DNA of 64,000 bases from Trichobilharzia regenti (GCA_944472135.2 OX235262.1:85162903-85226902); one strand, 5' to 3'. Counted from the first letter of the stretch, positions 11,380 to 21,900 are shown. Translations and numbers: made by a program. The notes: generated from the sequence alone by a model not told the origin.

Positions 11380-12005
11380 CAAAATTAAAACTACTGGAAT
11401 CACTTCTCAGCAGTGTAATATCTGTTGAGATAGTATGTAAGACATGCATAAATTACTATATTTTTAACTAGTAAGCGCCTTCATATATCACTAAATATTG
11501 ATAATGCATAAATTATTTTAGAGATAGTGGCCAGTACAGATTATAATGAGGTAGAAAATGGTTTCTATGTACAGGTGGACGCATCTAAATGAAACCAAAT
11601 ATAATATATGAAAGACATACATAATTAAAAATAACGTGATTTATGAAACACAAGATCTTGTTGTTGTTTGACATGAATATTTATTTTAGGGAGTAAGTAA
11701 CGTTTATTTTCTTTTACTTGGCATAAATATTCCCATAAATACACATTTTAAAAACTGGAAATAATTCTCTCTTAATAAACGTTTCCTTCGGTGATGTACA
11801 GTTCCAGTTTCTTCTTGTTCACTCATTATTACATGAAAGATGATTTACTAAGCATAGAGTTTGTTCTTTCGACAGCCGAATCAGTGTAATCAGTACGCGG
11901 AAGCTTTATCTATTTATCCAAAGAAAACGTATTCATCCATATTGTTTGCCTTGACCTGTAACAGGACTAACATATTCTGTGTAACTTAAATATTCCTATT
12001 GGGAT
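11380..12005. other. No recognisable feature
   Basis: AT-rich anonymous DNA between an RTE 5' truncation and a PLE 3' region. Confidence 0.45.
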
Positions 12006-12017
12006 AATTCTAGAACA

Positions 12018-12075
12018 CGATTTGAGCAGATACATGTTTTCAGTAATTTCTCATCAGGCTTTACATTTGCATAAT
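12018..12075 (-). ncRNA. PLE-type hammerhead ribozyme motif, partly degraded
   Basis: On the minus strand the order is AAAGC, CTGATGA (12051-12057), GAAATTACT, GAAA (12038-12041), ACATGTA, TC, TGCTC. Both conserved core blocks of a hammerhead are intact. Stem III contains a short ACATGT palindrome, and stem I can form only a few pairs. It lies about 350 bp downstream of the minus-strand PLE ORF end, the same arrangement as at 36.0 kb. Activity is doubtful because stems I and III are weak. Confidence 0.55.
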
Positions 12076-12420
12076 GAAATATTGGTCATACGCATTTGAA
12101 ATAATATGCTTAATAAAATATAGGATCAGAGTTCAGGGAAGTGAATCAATGGATAAAAATCGAGGTGATCATAATAACAACAACAGCAAGGATGAATTCA
12201 TTCAGGTGTTTATATAATCTAGGTAATAGTGAGTGTATAGGTAGAATGTATATCCTAGTAGGCGTAGAGGGCAAAATATGTATTGTCACAAAGCCATTAG
12301 AAAATATAATAATAATAAATTGTGAAACTGAGATTATGACGTACAACTACATGACAGCATGGGACTGATAATACATTTAACAATGCAAATAAAAATAAAA
12401 TAATAAGATAATATTGACAG

Positions 12421-13060
12421 TTATCCGGTATCACAAGGAGACATAACTTTTTTAGATTGGAAGTGAAAGTCAAGTGGATGGAAGATATTGAACAAACTTA
12501 TCTCTGAGCACAGAGACTGGGTTGAAAATTCTTTTATGGTAACTGCTTCAGCTATTCTTAGCAAATGAAGATGTTCCAAACTAGAGAGTTGTGGTGGCGC
12601 CTTGTATAGGATTGTAAAAGTTGGGTTTTTATCACTATTGTATTTCGTGTCCATTAGGTATGCCAGCATAGAACTTCTGAATGGATTTACAACTCCTTAA
12701 CCTTACCATGTTGGACAATGCTCCAATTGGCAACGATGGTCTCACCGAGTCGTTCTACCCATGTAACTGTCTCCACACTGACGGTTAAATTTATGCACAA
12801 TGAAGTAGGCAGACTCGGTAGTTCATTCCTCATGTGAGTCAGAATTATACAGCGAGTGGCGAATTTTAGACACAGTGTTGCAGCAAATAATGTTTTAGCT
12901 GTTATTCTTGAAGGTTTCGATGCCAGCAATTCAGTGACAGTGTCTGCATTAAACGGTAAAGTCACCTGTATACCGTTTGCAGGCATTTCTTTCTATCTGT
13001 TCTCCTCATGGAGACTATAATAATTTTTTCTGTATATCCGTCCTCATATGATAAGTTCTC
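12421..13060 (-). pseudogene. Penelope-like element, endonuclease part, broken
   Basis: PLEs encode a reverse transcriptase followed by a GIY-YIG endonuclease. The minus strand shows the linker and endonuclease side: ITAKTLFAATLCLKF and MRNELPSLPTSLCI near 12900-12790 (compare ITQRIRNAVKRAFPAAELRCIF and KLPNFASSMCIYEF in the intact PLE at 26 kb). A badly decayed GIY-YIG stretch follows, then TFTILYKAPPQLSSLEHLHLLRIAEAV and SLCSEISLFNIFH at 12640-12440. At least one frameshift separates the two halves near 12680. The RT domain is absent. The 3' region leads to the hammerhead at 12018-12075. Confidence 0.75.
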
Positions 13061-13064
13061 TTAT

Positions 13065-13600
13065 TTCCTTATTTCATCGTCCACAGTGTCAGTTGGGCAG
13101 ATTTTTCCCGTATGAAACATCAGAGTACTGATGAGATTTCGTTTACATGCAAGAGGAACAAACGATCTGAAATAGGTGTATTAGTCAATCAATGACTTCT
13201 TCCAGAAAATACCCGCTATTCTCTATTAACATTTATTGAGATTTCATGGCCTCTAATACGGAGAATAAACGATACTATTTTATCGGTATTATTGTTGCTT
13301 ACATGTGACGTACACCATTTGTTTGTTTATTTCTTTGCAGTACTCGCATTTACTCTAATTCTATCGAATAGAACTCATCTGTTGAAACCAGCACTTTGGC
13401 TGATTGTAAACTCATAGACACATTGTTTAAATATTTTATCTCATGCCTCCACTGGCCGTACATTTTATAATCACTGAAATGATAGTCAAAAGACGATGAA
13501 TATTACACCGCCTTATACTTGTATCAAAAAACAGTGTCTGATATAATATTTCCCAGAAGAATTTCGTACCATTGTGCTGATCAACACTTTGAAAATATTT
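13065..13600. other. No recognisable feature
   Basis: Anonymous AT-rich DNA. No repeat match seen. Confidence 0.4.
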
Positions 13601-13604
13601 ATTT

Positions 13605-13735
13605 GGTTACAGGACTTCATCGTGAGCTGACATTAGAGAACCATTGGAAAACCTGGGAATACTGGAGTAATGTCAGCTCATGATGAAATCCTGTAGCCAA
13701 TCAAATCCCTACAAACCAACACTTGAATATCAATG
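13605..13735. repeat. SINE-B tail fragments, inverted
   Basis: GGTTACAGGACTTCATCGTGAGCTGACATTAG and its approximate reverse complement TAATGTCAGCTCATGATGAAATCC lie about 40 bp apart, so two SINE-B tail pieces face each other. The hammerhead itself is reduced to GGGAATACTGGA. Confidence 0.6.
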
Positions 13736-13737
13736 AG

Positions 13738-14145
13738 ATACTCACTAGCGACTTGCCCTATTTAGGTAGGCAGTTACCTGGGGTTCTAGTGAGAAGTCGT
13801 GACCAGTAGGGTGTAGAGGGTCGGGTGTGAGGACAAATACTCGCCGAAGACATTGGCTATGAGTCTCGCTATGTCATGAATTGACAGAAGTTAGAATTGA
13901 TGGGCTGGCCATTGGATCGGATCCCAGTGGCTAAATGGTCTACTAGCTGGCTAGCCTTGTAAGTAGAAGGTCCTGGGTTCGAACCGTGGCGGTGGGTGCG
14001 TACTGAGAAGAGTCCCAAACTAGGACGGGAGAAACAACTGTCCAATACTCCCTGTTGGTTTTCCAATGGTTCTCTAACTAATGTCGACTCATGATGAAAT
14101 CCTGTAACCAACCAAATCCCTACAAACCAACACCTGAAAATATTT
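13738..14145 (+). repeat. SINE-B, near full length (tRNA head plus hammerhead)
   Basis: The 5' module begins CTCACTAGCGACTTGCCC. The tRNA-like part follows, with A-box-like TGGCTAAATGG at about 13930 and B box GGTTCGAACC at about 13977. The hammerhead module at about 13998-14050 reads GTGCGTACTGAGAAGAGTCC, CAAACTAGGAC, GGGAGAAAC, AACTGTCCAATACTCCC. It ends with the tail through CCAACCAAATCCCTAC and AACACCTGAAAAT. Relative to better copies the first core block is damaged and GAAA is split by an insertion. Full copies are also at 26.87 and 40.47 kb. Confidence 0.8.
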
Positions 14146-14162
14146 ATTTATTTATTTATCTA
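14144..14162. repeat. (ATTT)n tract
   Basis: A short tetranucleotide run directly after the SINE-B copy, possibly its tail. Confidence 0.6.
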
Positions 14163-14326
14163 ACTTTCTCTGAGATTAACACATATCAAGTTTTTATATT
14201 GGTCTGTTTTTCACTCGACTCCCAGTATTTGCAGAATTATTTGTTCAAATCTTGATCACAGTTCACATAAAAATCATAACTTTAATTTGCTGTTACTGTA
14301 TGCTACAATTAAATAGATTTATAAGT

Positions 14327-14368
14327 TTAGGGCCTGATGAAGCTGTTGAAAATATTTATTCGCTCTAA
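14327..14368 (+). ncRNA. Solo PLE-type hammerhead ribozyme motif, intact core
   Basis: Stem I is TTAGGGC (14327-14333) with GCTCTAA (14362-14368), seven pairs including one G-U. The core block CTGATGA is at 14334-14340, AGCTGTT follows (weak stem II), and GAAA is at 14348-14351. Stem III is ATATTTAT (ATA pairs with TAT), followed by UC at 14360-14361 as the expected cleavage position. No PLE ORF is nearby, so this is a solo terminal region. The weak stem II is the main reason to doubt activity. Confidence 0.7.
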
Positions 14369-14694
14369 TTCTTCTTCTTCTAAATTTAGAATTATTCAAC
14401 ACTTCTTATTTCTGTAAATATAAGAAGAACGCAGCTTTACACAAAATATTTTTTTAAAGGTGACTCTTAAATCTGATCCAACAACTATACACAGATAATA
14501 ATGTTGCTGCCAACAATAGTTATCAATTCAGTTGCAGGTGTAGCCACACAGAGATGGGAGGGCTTGTCGATCTCCATAAGTAAGAGCCCCAATGCAAACT
14601 GAACTTCTACAACATGTGATGGCTAAGCATTTAACTTCGCTTTTCCAATGCATTATCAGAAAAAAGACATAAAATAGATATTGATATGTATTTT

Positions 14695-15170
14695 AGACCT
14701 TCCGGTTACAAGGTAAGTTCGTATACCATTTGGTCACTGGGATCTGATTCAATGACCAGCCCATGAATCCTAACTGCTACCAATTCGTCGTTTTGACGCA
14801 ACTACCAGCCGATGTCATTTTCGGGAACTCCATCCTCATTCATGACTGGATGGACCCCACTGGTCATGACTTCTCGCTAGAACTCCAGGCAAATTCACCC
14901 TGTAGCCAGTCACTAGCGAGCATCAGATTAATTTACAAGAATTAGTTTGTAGGGATTCTACTTGTTTCAGATTAGACCACGTATCGATATCAGTTAAAGA
15001 ACCATTGAAAATCAGGTAGTACTGGACATTTGTTTCGTCATACTTTGGGACTCATCGTCAGTACCTACCCACTGAGTTTCAAGCCAAGGACCTCCAGGTA
15101 TTCTGACTGATATCGATGCGTGGTCTAGCCTGAAAGAAATAGAATCCCTACAAACTAATTCTTGGGAATC
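14695..15170 (-). repeat. SINE-B, minus strand, head and hammerhead parts rearranged
   Basis: The part at 14695-14935 is the reverse complement of the SINE-B 5' module and tRNA head (GTCATGACTTCTCGCTAG and GTCACTAGCGAGCATC seen on plus). From 14940 to 15170 comes a minus-strand hammerhead tail. On the minus strand the hammerhead reads GGTACTGACGATGAGTCC, CAAAGTATGAC, GAAA, CAAATG, TC, CAGTACTACC at about 15066-15016. Stem I (GTACTG with CAGTAC) is complete. Confidence 0.75.
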
Positions 15171-15635
15171 TGTAAAATTTAAAAAGACAAAAAGCAAACA
15201 TTGATACAAAACAACACTTTATATCATATTTACGTGTCGGCTGTATACAATCTGCAATATCTAATAAAACAAGTTTAAACATACTTTTATTAATCGACAG
15301 GATTTGGTCCTCCGATAAAGTATACTGTAGGAAAGTCATAGTGAAATAAAACATAAGGACGACAAGATGAACTGAGGTTATGGAGACGTTTATAATTAGC
15401 AGGATTAAGCTACCTGTATGTATTTAAAACAGTTTGTCGTCACATTAGACCTTCTCTTGTAAGTTTTGTTTTGATTCCATGTGAAATGTACTATTATCTT
15501 CCCACTTTCATTTATTGGTCTTTGTTTTTATTCTGACCTCCAAAATAGTCTTTCAGCTTGACGTATGTTTAGTCTTTTGCCCTTCAAGGCTTTATTATTT
15601 TTCATATGAATTCCTATGACAAGTATTTTTGTATT
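15171..15635. other. No recognisable feature
   Basis: Anonymous DNA leading into a PLE fragment. An upstream, decayed PLE RT part could be hidden here, but I cannot show it. Confidence 0.4.
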
Positions 15636-15639
15636 TAGA

Positions 15640-16708
15640 TTATACCAGAGTCATGTTTCAGGAATGAGATTTTTAAACAGGTATATGGCATTGCGATAGG
15701 ACCACCCCTGGGTTTGTTGTTGGTTGATTCTTTAATGGAAAAGCTTCAAAACTCCCAACTTGGTTAAACCATTGGTCGGTCTGATGTTTCTAGAAGATAC
15801 TCAGATGAAATTTTCGTTATCTGCGATAAGAAAATAATACTTGATGATATCTTGCTTATATTCAACAACTGCCATCCCTCCTTGCAATTAATCATAGAAA
15901 AGGAATCTGAACTAAGTATTGCTTTTCTTGATAAGTGCCTCAGAGGACGTAATGACAGATCTCTCAAAAGATCCATCCACCGGAAACGTAAATGGAATAG
16001 ACATTTAATTAAATTATATAATCGGGTGTCCATCTCCAGAACAAGAAACATGACTCTGCTTTAGGATGGGAAATATTTGTTGTTCTGACTGCAGTAGCGC
16101 AGAACTCTTCTTCCCATAAAGTACGCTCACAGAAGGCGGTTATCAGAACCGATTTATTCATAAGAACATGGAAGATAAACACTGCAAGCTGGAAACCAAC
16201 TCAGTTACAAGGAAAACCACCTTCATGAATTTGGAATTCAAAGACGATCGTTTTCTAGATACACTGGAAAGTTTCCTCCCTAAATCAATTGGTAAGACTT
16301 TCTTTGCTGCAAAACTTTCAGCAGACAAAAGTTATTCTCCGTCTGTGCAACAACAAGCTTCGTTGTCTAGCAGCTTTTGTATGCATTAATCAGTATACCT
16401 GCTCTTGTGGAGCAAGATATATTGGCTCTAGCCATAGAATGCTTTCCACATATAAGAGATCACAATCCAGAATAGTTTTACAAAGGGGAAAAGGAATGTG
16501 CGAGAAGATTTATTCTAAACACTTGATCGACTTCCGTCACTTTCCAAACCTCGACCATGATTTAAAGGTCATCTATAGAACTCATGTTAACTTGTCACGT
16601 TTCCTTAGTTCAAAACTTCTAAAGACAGTAGGGGCCTTGACCACTGATGTATTCATACTAAACCTTTGTGTACAAAAGAAGTATGTACAGTCCCTATTTC
16701 TATCTTAG
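15640..16708 (+). pseudogene. Penelope-like element, RT plus GIY-YIG, broken
   Basis: The RT motif QVYGIAIGPPLG lies at about 15675-15715. The catalytic block reads RYSDEIFVICD near 15795-15830, where PLEs normally have YVDD or YLDD, so the second aspartate is lost. LIFNNCHPSLQLIIEKESELSIAFLD and RSIHRKRKWNRH follow. The endonuclease side starts near 16170 and includes INQYTCSCGARYIGSSHR at about 16385-16440 (the YIG of the GIY-YIG fold) and a C-terminal LCVQKKYVQSLFLS at 16668-16708. Three frames are needed to read through. The copy is inactive by frameshifts and by the altered RT site. Confidence 0.85.
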
Positions 16709-16734
16709 CCGTAGAGGAATAATCATTTAGTTAG

Positions 16735-16925
16735 GAAGAAACAGCTGTTCAGTACTCCCTGGTTTTCAGTGGTTCTCTAACTGATATCAGTCCGTGGTCA
16801 AACTCGAAAAACAAATAAAATTCTTAAAAATCAGCTATTGAAAATTAATCTGATGCTCGCTAATGAACTGCTGTAGGATGGAGTATCCTGAAGTTCTAGT
16901 GAGAAGTCGTGACCAGTAAGTTAAG
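16735..16925 (+). repeat. SINE-B pieces, order rearranged
   Basis: GAAACAGCTGTTCAGTACTCCC and the tail AGTGGTTCTCTAACTGATATC come first; then the 5' module GATGCTCGCTAATGAACTG through GAGAAGTCGTGACCAGTAAG. The tRNA-like head is missing. Confidence 0.7.
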
Positions 16926-17167
16926 GTTTAATAGTTCGAATGCCTATCGCCTCAGCTGTGTGCAGTAGACGAATACGAAGTCTATTAAAAAGATTCGGAG
17001 GGATACGATGAATTACTTTGAAGGCTTTCGTTTTATCGACTACATGACCACCACTAAAACGAAAGCCTTTAAAGTAATTCATCGTATCCTCCGAATCTTT
17101 CTAATAGACTTCGTATTCGTCTACTGCACACAGCTGAGGCGATAGGCATTCGAACCATTAAACCTAA
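16926..17167. repeat. Large palindrome made of PLE C-terminal sequence
   Basis: Two arms of about 109 bp flank a spacer of about 18 bp at 17037-17054. The left arm (16926-17035) is the reverse complement of the right arm (17056-17167) with only a few mismatches, for example GATTCGGAGGGATACG against CGTATCCTCCGAATC. The right arm is in coding sense for a PLE C-terminus (AFKVIHRILR). The arms are much more alike than any two PLE copies in the window, so the inversion-duplication is recent. Confidence 0.85.
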
Positions 17168-17222
17168 ACTATGCATTCAAAAGAAGTTCGTGCAGCCATT
17201 ATCCCTCCCGTGGCCTAATAAG
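17036..17222 (+). pseudogene. Penelope-like element C-terminal fragment
   Basis: It encodes KAFKVIHRILR, then a frameshifted leucine-rich stretch, then AFKRSSCSHYPS, matching the PLE ending AFRVIYRIPTN...LCVQKKLVQTLSLP at 25.6 kb. Its 5' half is also part of the palindrome at 16926-17167. The following 17223-17360 is pyrimidine-rich 3' UTR-like sequence. Confidence 0.7.
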
Positions 17223-17523
17223 ACATAACCAACGAAAGACTTCTACACCACCCTTTATTTATATTTCCAACCCCTTTCTTATCATCCTTAATCTTATCTT
17301 ATATTCATTATAAACGTGTTTCATTTCCTTCCCCTACAATCTAACATTACGTAATCGGTTCATTTGTTTTTACTAGCCTTTATCGACTACTTCCACCTGA
17401 ACAATTGTTTGTTTAATCATACTGTTTTTCATTATTCATGTTATCACAGATTGCCCCATTTTTTCATCCTTATTATTGATAAGACCATTATTATTATTAT
17501 TAATATTATCATTACCACTATTA

Positions 17524-17984
17524 TGAATAACTGCACAATTTATGTTAACTCAATTAGAAACAAGCTTTGTCGGTTAAAGGATCCTGTAGAGCCATTAAAA
17601 CAAAACAATTTAGTTTATCTAATACCCTGCAATGATTGTGAGGTCAAATACATAGGTCAAACTAGTAGAACAGGGGCAGTCAGACTAGCCGAACATAAAA
17701 ACCTAGCTAAATCTAGATTGGTTGACCCGAATAAGATAAGAAATCTAGAGAGTAGTTCAGCTATAGCACTACATGCAGTTACACACAACCATACAATAGG
17801 ATGGGATAGGATGACAGTTTTAAAATCTAATGTCACAGGGTATAGGGAGAGATTGATAACAGAAGCTTTGTTTATCGAATCAACTGCAAATACATGTAAT
17901 AGGAATGATTCAACACCTGTCCCAGATATATGGAAAATTCTACTGCCCATACAACAAATAGGAGAAGAGAGAGAACTATAAAAA
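17524..17984 (+). CDS. GIY-YIG endonuclease ORF of a Penelope-like element
   Basis: This is an uninterrupted ORF. I start it at the ATG at 17524 (MNNCTIYVNSIRNKL); the longer frame from 17364 only adds low-complexity isoleucine-rich codons. The endonuclease signature LIPCNDCEVKYIGQTSR is at about 17617-17668, with NNLVYLI just before it and RLAEHK after. This is the GIY-YIG fold, with CxxC in front as is usual in PLEs. The C-terminal part (LKSNVTGYRERLITEALFIE) resembles PLE endonuclease ends. The type differs from the CSCGASYIG type at 16.4, 25.9, 36.7 and 58.0 kb, so it is a second PLE lineage. The RT half is missing. A 3' region with a hammerhead follows at 18195. Confidence 0.75.
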
Positions 17985-18188
17985 TCAAATCTCGAAGTCG
18001 TGTGACAAAAATTGATATGATTATGAACAATAAATTGTGTTCGAAACGTCATCCAGTATACAATACTGTTTCACTGTGTGATACATTTAATAATCAAACT
18101 AATATGCACAATTTATATTCACCATCGTATTATCCTATAGACAAAACACCGTGATTGGTTTATATTTGAATTTTTATTTGTAAACTTA

Positions 18189-18262
18189 TACATATTAGAG
18201 TTAAGCCTGATGAGATCTAATTGAAAACAATATTGTTCGCTTAAATGTGTTGTTCTAAATTT
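18189..18262 (+). ncRNA. Hammerhead ribozyme in PLE 3' terminal region
   Basis: Stem I is TTAAGC (18201-18206) with GCTTAA (18239-18244), perfectly complementary, and can be extended outward by ATTAGA against TTCTAAAT across internal loops. The core block CTGATGA is at 18207-18213. Stem II is GAT-CTA-ATT (18214-18222), three pairs closed by a triloop. GAAA is at 18223-18226. Stem III is the perfect palindrome ACAATATTGT (18227-18236), and UC at 18237-18238 is the expected cleavage position. This is a type I layout with a loop-free stem III, which would pair best between two transcripts. Hammerheads in PLE terminal repeats are established; that this copy cleaves is inference. Confidence 0.85.
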
Positions 18263-18264
18263 TG

Positions 18265-18570
18265 TTATTTGCTTAAACTCCCTTTCAATGCCTATGCATT
18301 CTACTAAGTATATATAACGCCTGTTTTACCATATGATATCTATGATTATAATCACAAACGTTTTAATTGCATTTCATACTATTATTACTTTAAGTATCCC
18401 CACCTTTATTTAAATTTCCTCAAGAGATATGATTTCTTAAAAACATGTATGTATATACGATTGTACAGCTTGATAATAAATTCGTTGAAAAGAGTCTCTT
18501 CACTGAATATTGTGTTCTTAAAGATTAATCTGACCGAGTTGAAGAATGTAGTTTAACAAAACATCTGAGC
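18265..18570. other. PLE-flanking AT-rich stretch
   Basis: It lies between the hammerhead and the 5' end of the full-length RTE. It may contain the remainder of a PLE terminal repeat; no other feature seen. Confidence 0.35.
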
Positions 18571-18573
18571 GCG

Positions 18574-18992
18574 CTTTTCGACTATTACGCTACATTTTAG
18601 TCATAAATAAAATCTCTTATAACTCTAAAATTTTATGCAAAGTGTTTGCGGAAATTATCACAATTATTAACCTTTTGAACACTGAATCCAAAAAATACCA
18701 TCTTATTGACAGATAATACACATAACTCACTGTTTGGATTTGTGGAATTTTTAAACATAAACACATCTATAATTGTATATATTGTTGGATTTATATGTTC
18801 AAGTTGCTCCAAGTCAGTGAGTTTATGGTTAAGATATCATTTTAGTTAACTGTACTGAACTATATTACATGTTGTCCTATTTTATAGTTGTCGTCGCTTT
18901 TTGCCCTTTTTTCTGTGAACTGTTTCCTTTGTTGATGTTGTTCTCATTGTTTGTCCGTTATTTTCTGATTTTGAGGGGAGCAACCCAAAAAG
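18574..18992 (+). promoter_or_regulatory. RTE 5' UTR, probable internal promoter region
   Basis: This stretch is conserved with the inverted 5' segment at 62470-62957 (for example TATTGACAGATAATAC, GATATCATTTTAGTTAA and GTCGCTTTTT). A LINE that reaches its own 5' end must be transcribed from inside, so the promoter is expected here. The exact elements cannot be seen. Confidence 0.5.
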
Positions 18993-21900
18993 TTGCTTCT
19001 CTCTAAACTTTTACTTAATGTAATCATTCTTTTCTCAGGCGTGAGGCTAGCAACCACACCCTGTAAACAAAGTTGCTACAGAACCTTCAGCAAAATGAAC
19101 CTCTTTGCACCTAAAGAAAAAGTCTGTGTAGGAACATGGAACGTCCGAACTATGTACGAGACTGGAAAAGCTGCCCAGATCGCCAACGAGATGAAAAGAT
19201 ACGGAATACAAGTGCTGGGAATATGTGAGAGCAGATGGAATGGGAGTGGACTCACCAAATTGTCAACAGGTGAGTCAGTGATCTACTCCGGTCACCCAGA
19301 AGACAACCACACGCACACCGAGGGCGTGGCTATCATGATGTCACCAACGGCAACGAAAGCCCTGATACAATGGGAGGCGATTTCGTCCAGGATAATGACC
19401 GCCAGGTTCAACTCCAAAGGAAGGAAAGTGTCAATCATACAATGTTATGCACCCACAAACAACGCAGACCTCGAGAAGAAAGAAGAATTCTACAGGCAAC
19501 TACAGGCAACAATGGACAATACTCCAGTTGGCGACATGAAAATACTAATGGGAGACATGAACGCCAAACTGGGACCAGACAATACGGGAAGGGAACTCAT
19601 CATGGGTAGAGAAGCTCTAGGAGAAATGAATGAAAACGGAGAACTCTTCGCCGACTTCTGCGCCTTCAACGAACTGGTGATTGGTGGCAGTGTATACAAG
19701 CACAAAGACATCCACAAGGCTACATGGGTGTCACCAGACGGGCAAACCAAAAACCAAATCGACTTCATCTCAATCTCAAGGAAGTGGAGGCGCAGCCTAC
19801 TGGACACAAAAGCAAGAAGAGGAGCAGACGTTGGCTCAGACCACTATCTCGTACAAGGGACAATCCAAATCAAATTAAAAGCTTTCAAAGAAGGAGGAGC
19901 TGCAGATAGACCACAAGCCAAGTTCAACACTCAAAAGCTGAAGGACCAGGCTACAAAGGACATCTTCATTGCAAGCATAAAGGACAAAGCCGAGACACAA
20001 ATCAACACTAGCGAAGAGGTCGGCGTTGAAAAGCACTGGAACAACTTGAAAACGGTGTGGAGCCAAACCTGTATAGAAATTCTAGGCAGAAAAAAGAGAC
20101 AGGACAAACAGTGGCTCACTACGGACACTTGGAAACTAATAGAAGAGAGAAAGACAGTGAAGCAAAAGATTATCCAGTGCTCCGACGAGCAACAAAAACA
20201 GGAGCTGAATGCAAGCTACAATACACTGAACAAAAGAGTGAAGAAAAGTGCCAGGGAAGACAAAAGAAAATATTATGAAACCATGGCAAACGAAGCAGAA
20301 CAAGCTGCAGGCAAAGGAGACCTCGCCACACTCTACCAAACAACTAGGAACCTTTCGGGCAAACGTTCGACACAGATTAAGCCAATAAAGGACGACAATG
20401 GAAAGTCAATCACCAAAGAGGTGGAACAGAGAAAGCACTGGGTTGAACACTTCAAAAGACTTCTAAATCGTCCGCCACCTACAACACGTCCAGCAATACC
20501 AACAACGGAAGCAGAACTACCAGTGAACACTGACCCCCCGACGAAATCGGAAGTCCTGAATGCAATCAAGATGCTTAAAACTGGGAAAACACCGGGACCA
20601 GATGGAATCCCAGCAGAGGCTTTGAAAATAGACCCAGAGACAACAGCGGACTTGATGACACCACTACTGGAGAAGGTGTGGAAAGAGGGCAAAGTACCCG
20701 AGGATTGGAAGAACAGTTACTTATTCAAACTTCCAAAGAAAGGAGACTTAAGTCAATGTAAAAACTGGCGGGGAATTATGCTTCTGTCCATTCCAAGCAA
20801 GATACTAAGTCGCATCATCCTGGAGAGAATCAAACAAGCCCTAGATGAAAAACTTCGTCCGGAACAGGCTGGATTCAGGAGAAACAAATCATGTATTGAT
20901 CAAATCGCCACTCTACGGATCATCATTGAACAAAGCTTGGAATGGCAGTCACCTCTCTATCTCAACTTCATCGACTTTGAAAAGGCCTTCGACAGCGTCG
21001 ATCGAGAGGTCATTTGGAAACTACTTCGCTACTACGGGGTCCCATCGACAATTATACACCTCATCCAACAGTTATACGACAATGCTGCATGCCAAGTAAT
21101 CCACAACGGGAAACTTACGGAAGCCTTCGAAGTGAGGACGGGAGTGAGGCAAGGCTGTCTACTATCACCAATGATCTTCCTGATTGCAATCGATTGGATA
21201 ATGCGACAGACAACGTCAACCAACGAGGGAACAGGCATAAAATGGACTGACACAAAAGACTTGGAGGATCTGGATTTCGCCGATGATATATGTCTGATTT
21301 CCCATAAACTGGAAGATATGCAAATGAAAAGTAACAAATTGGCAGAAGAAGCATCAAAGATAGGACTTCACGTGAACATAGATAAAACAGAGATGATGAA
21401 GATTCCTTGCCAACATCAACAGCAACAACAGACCACAATAAGCATAAATGGGAAGAACCTGAAAGAAACAACCTCCTTCACCTACCTGGGAAGCATCGTC
21501 TCAACTACAGGCGGAACTGACGAGGACATCAAAGCCAGAATCGGAAAAGCAAGACAAGCTTTCATTACTCTCAAATCTGTGTGGAGGTCAACAGCATTCA
21601 GCATCAAAAATAAGATCCGGATTTTCAACTCCAATGTGAAGTCAGTGCTACTATACGGATCAGAGACTTGGCGAGTCATAAAGAGCATCTCAAACAAACT
21701 TCAAACCTTCATTAACAACTGTCTCCGCTCAATACTCAAGATCAGATGGCCAGAAAAGATCAGCAACAGGGATCTCTGGGAGCGAACCAATCAGGAACCG
21801 ATTGTTAAACAAATAGGCAGAAAGAAATGGAGATGGATTGGCCATACGCTGAGGAAACCAACAAGTGACATCACTAGACAAGCCCTCGAGTGGAACCCGA

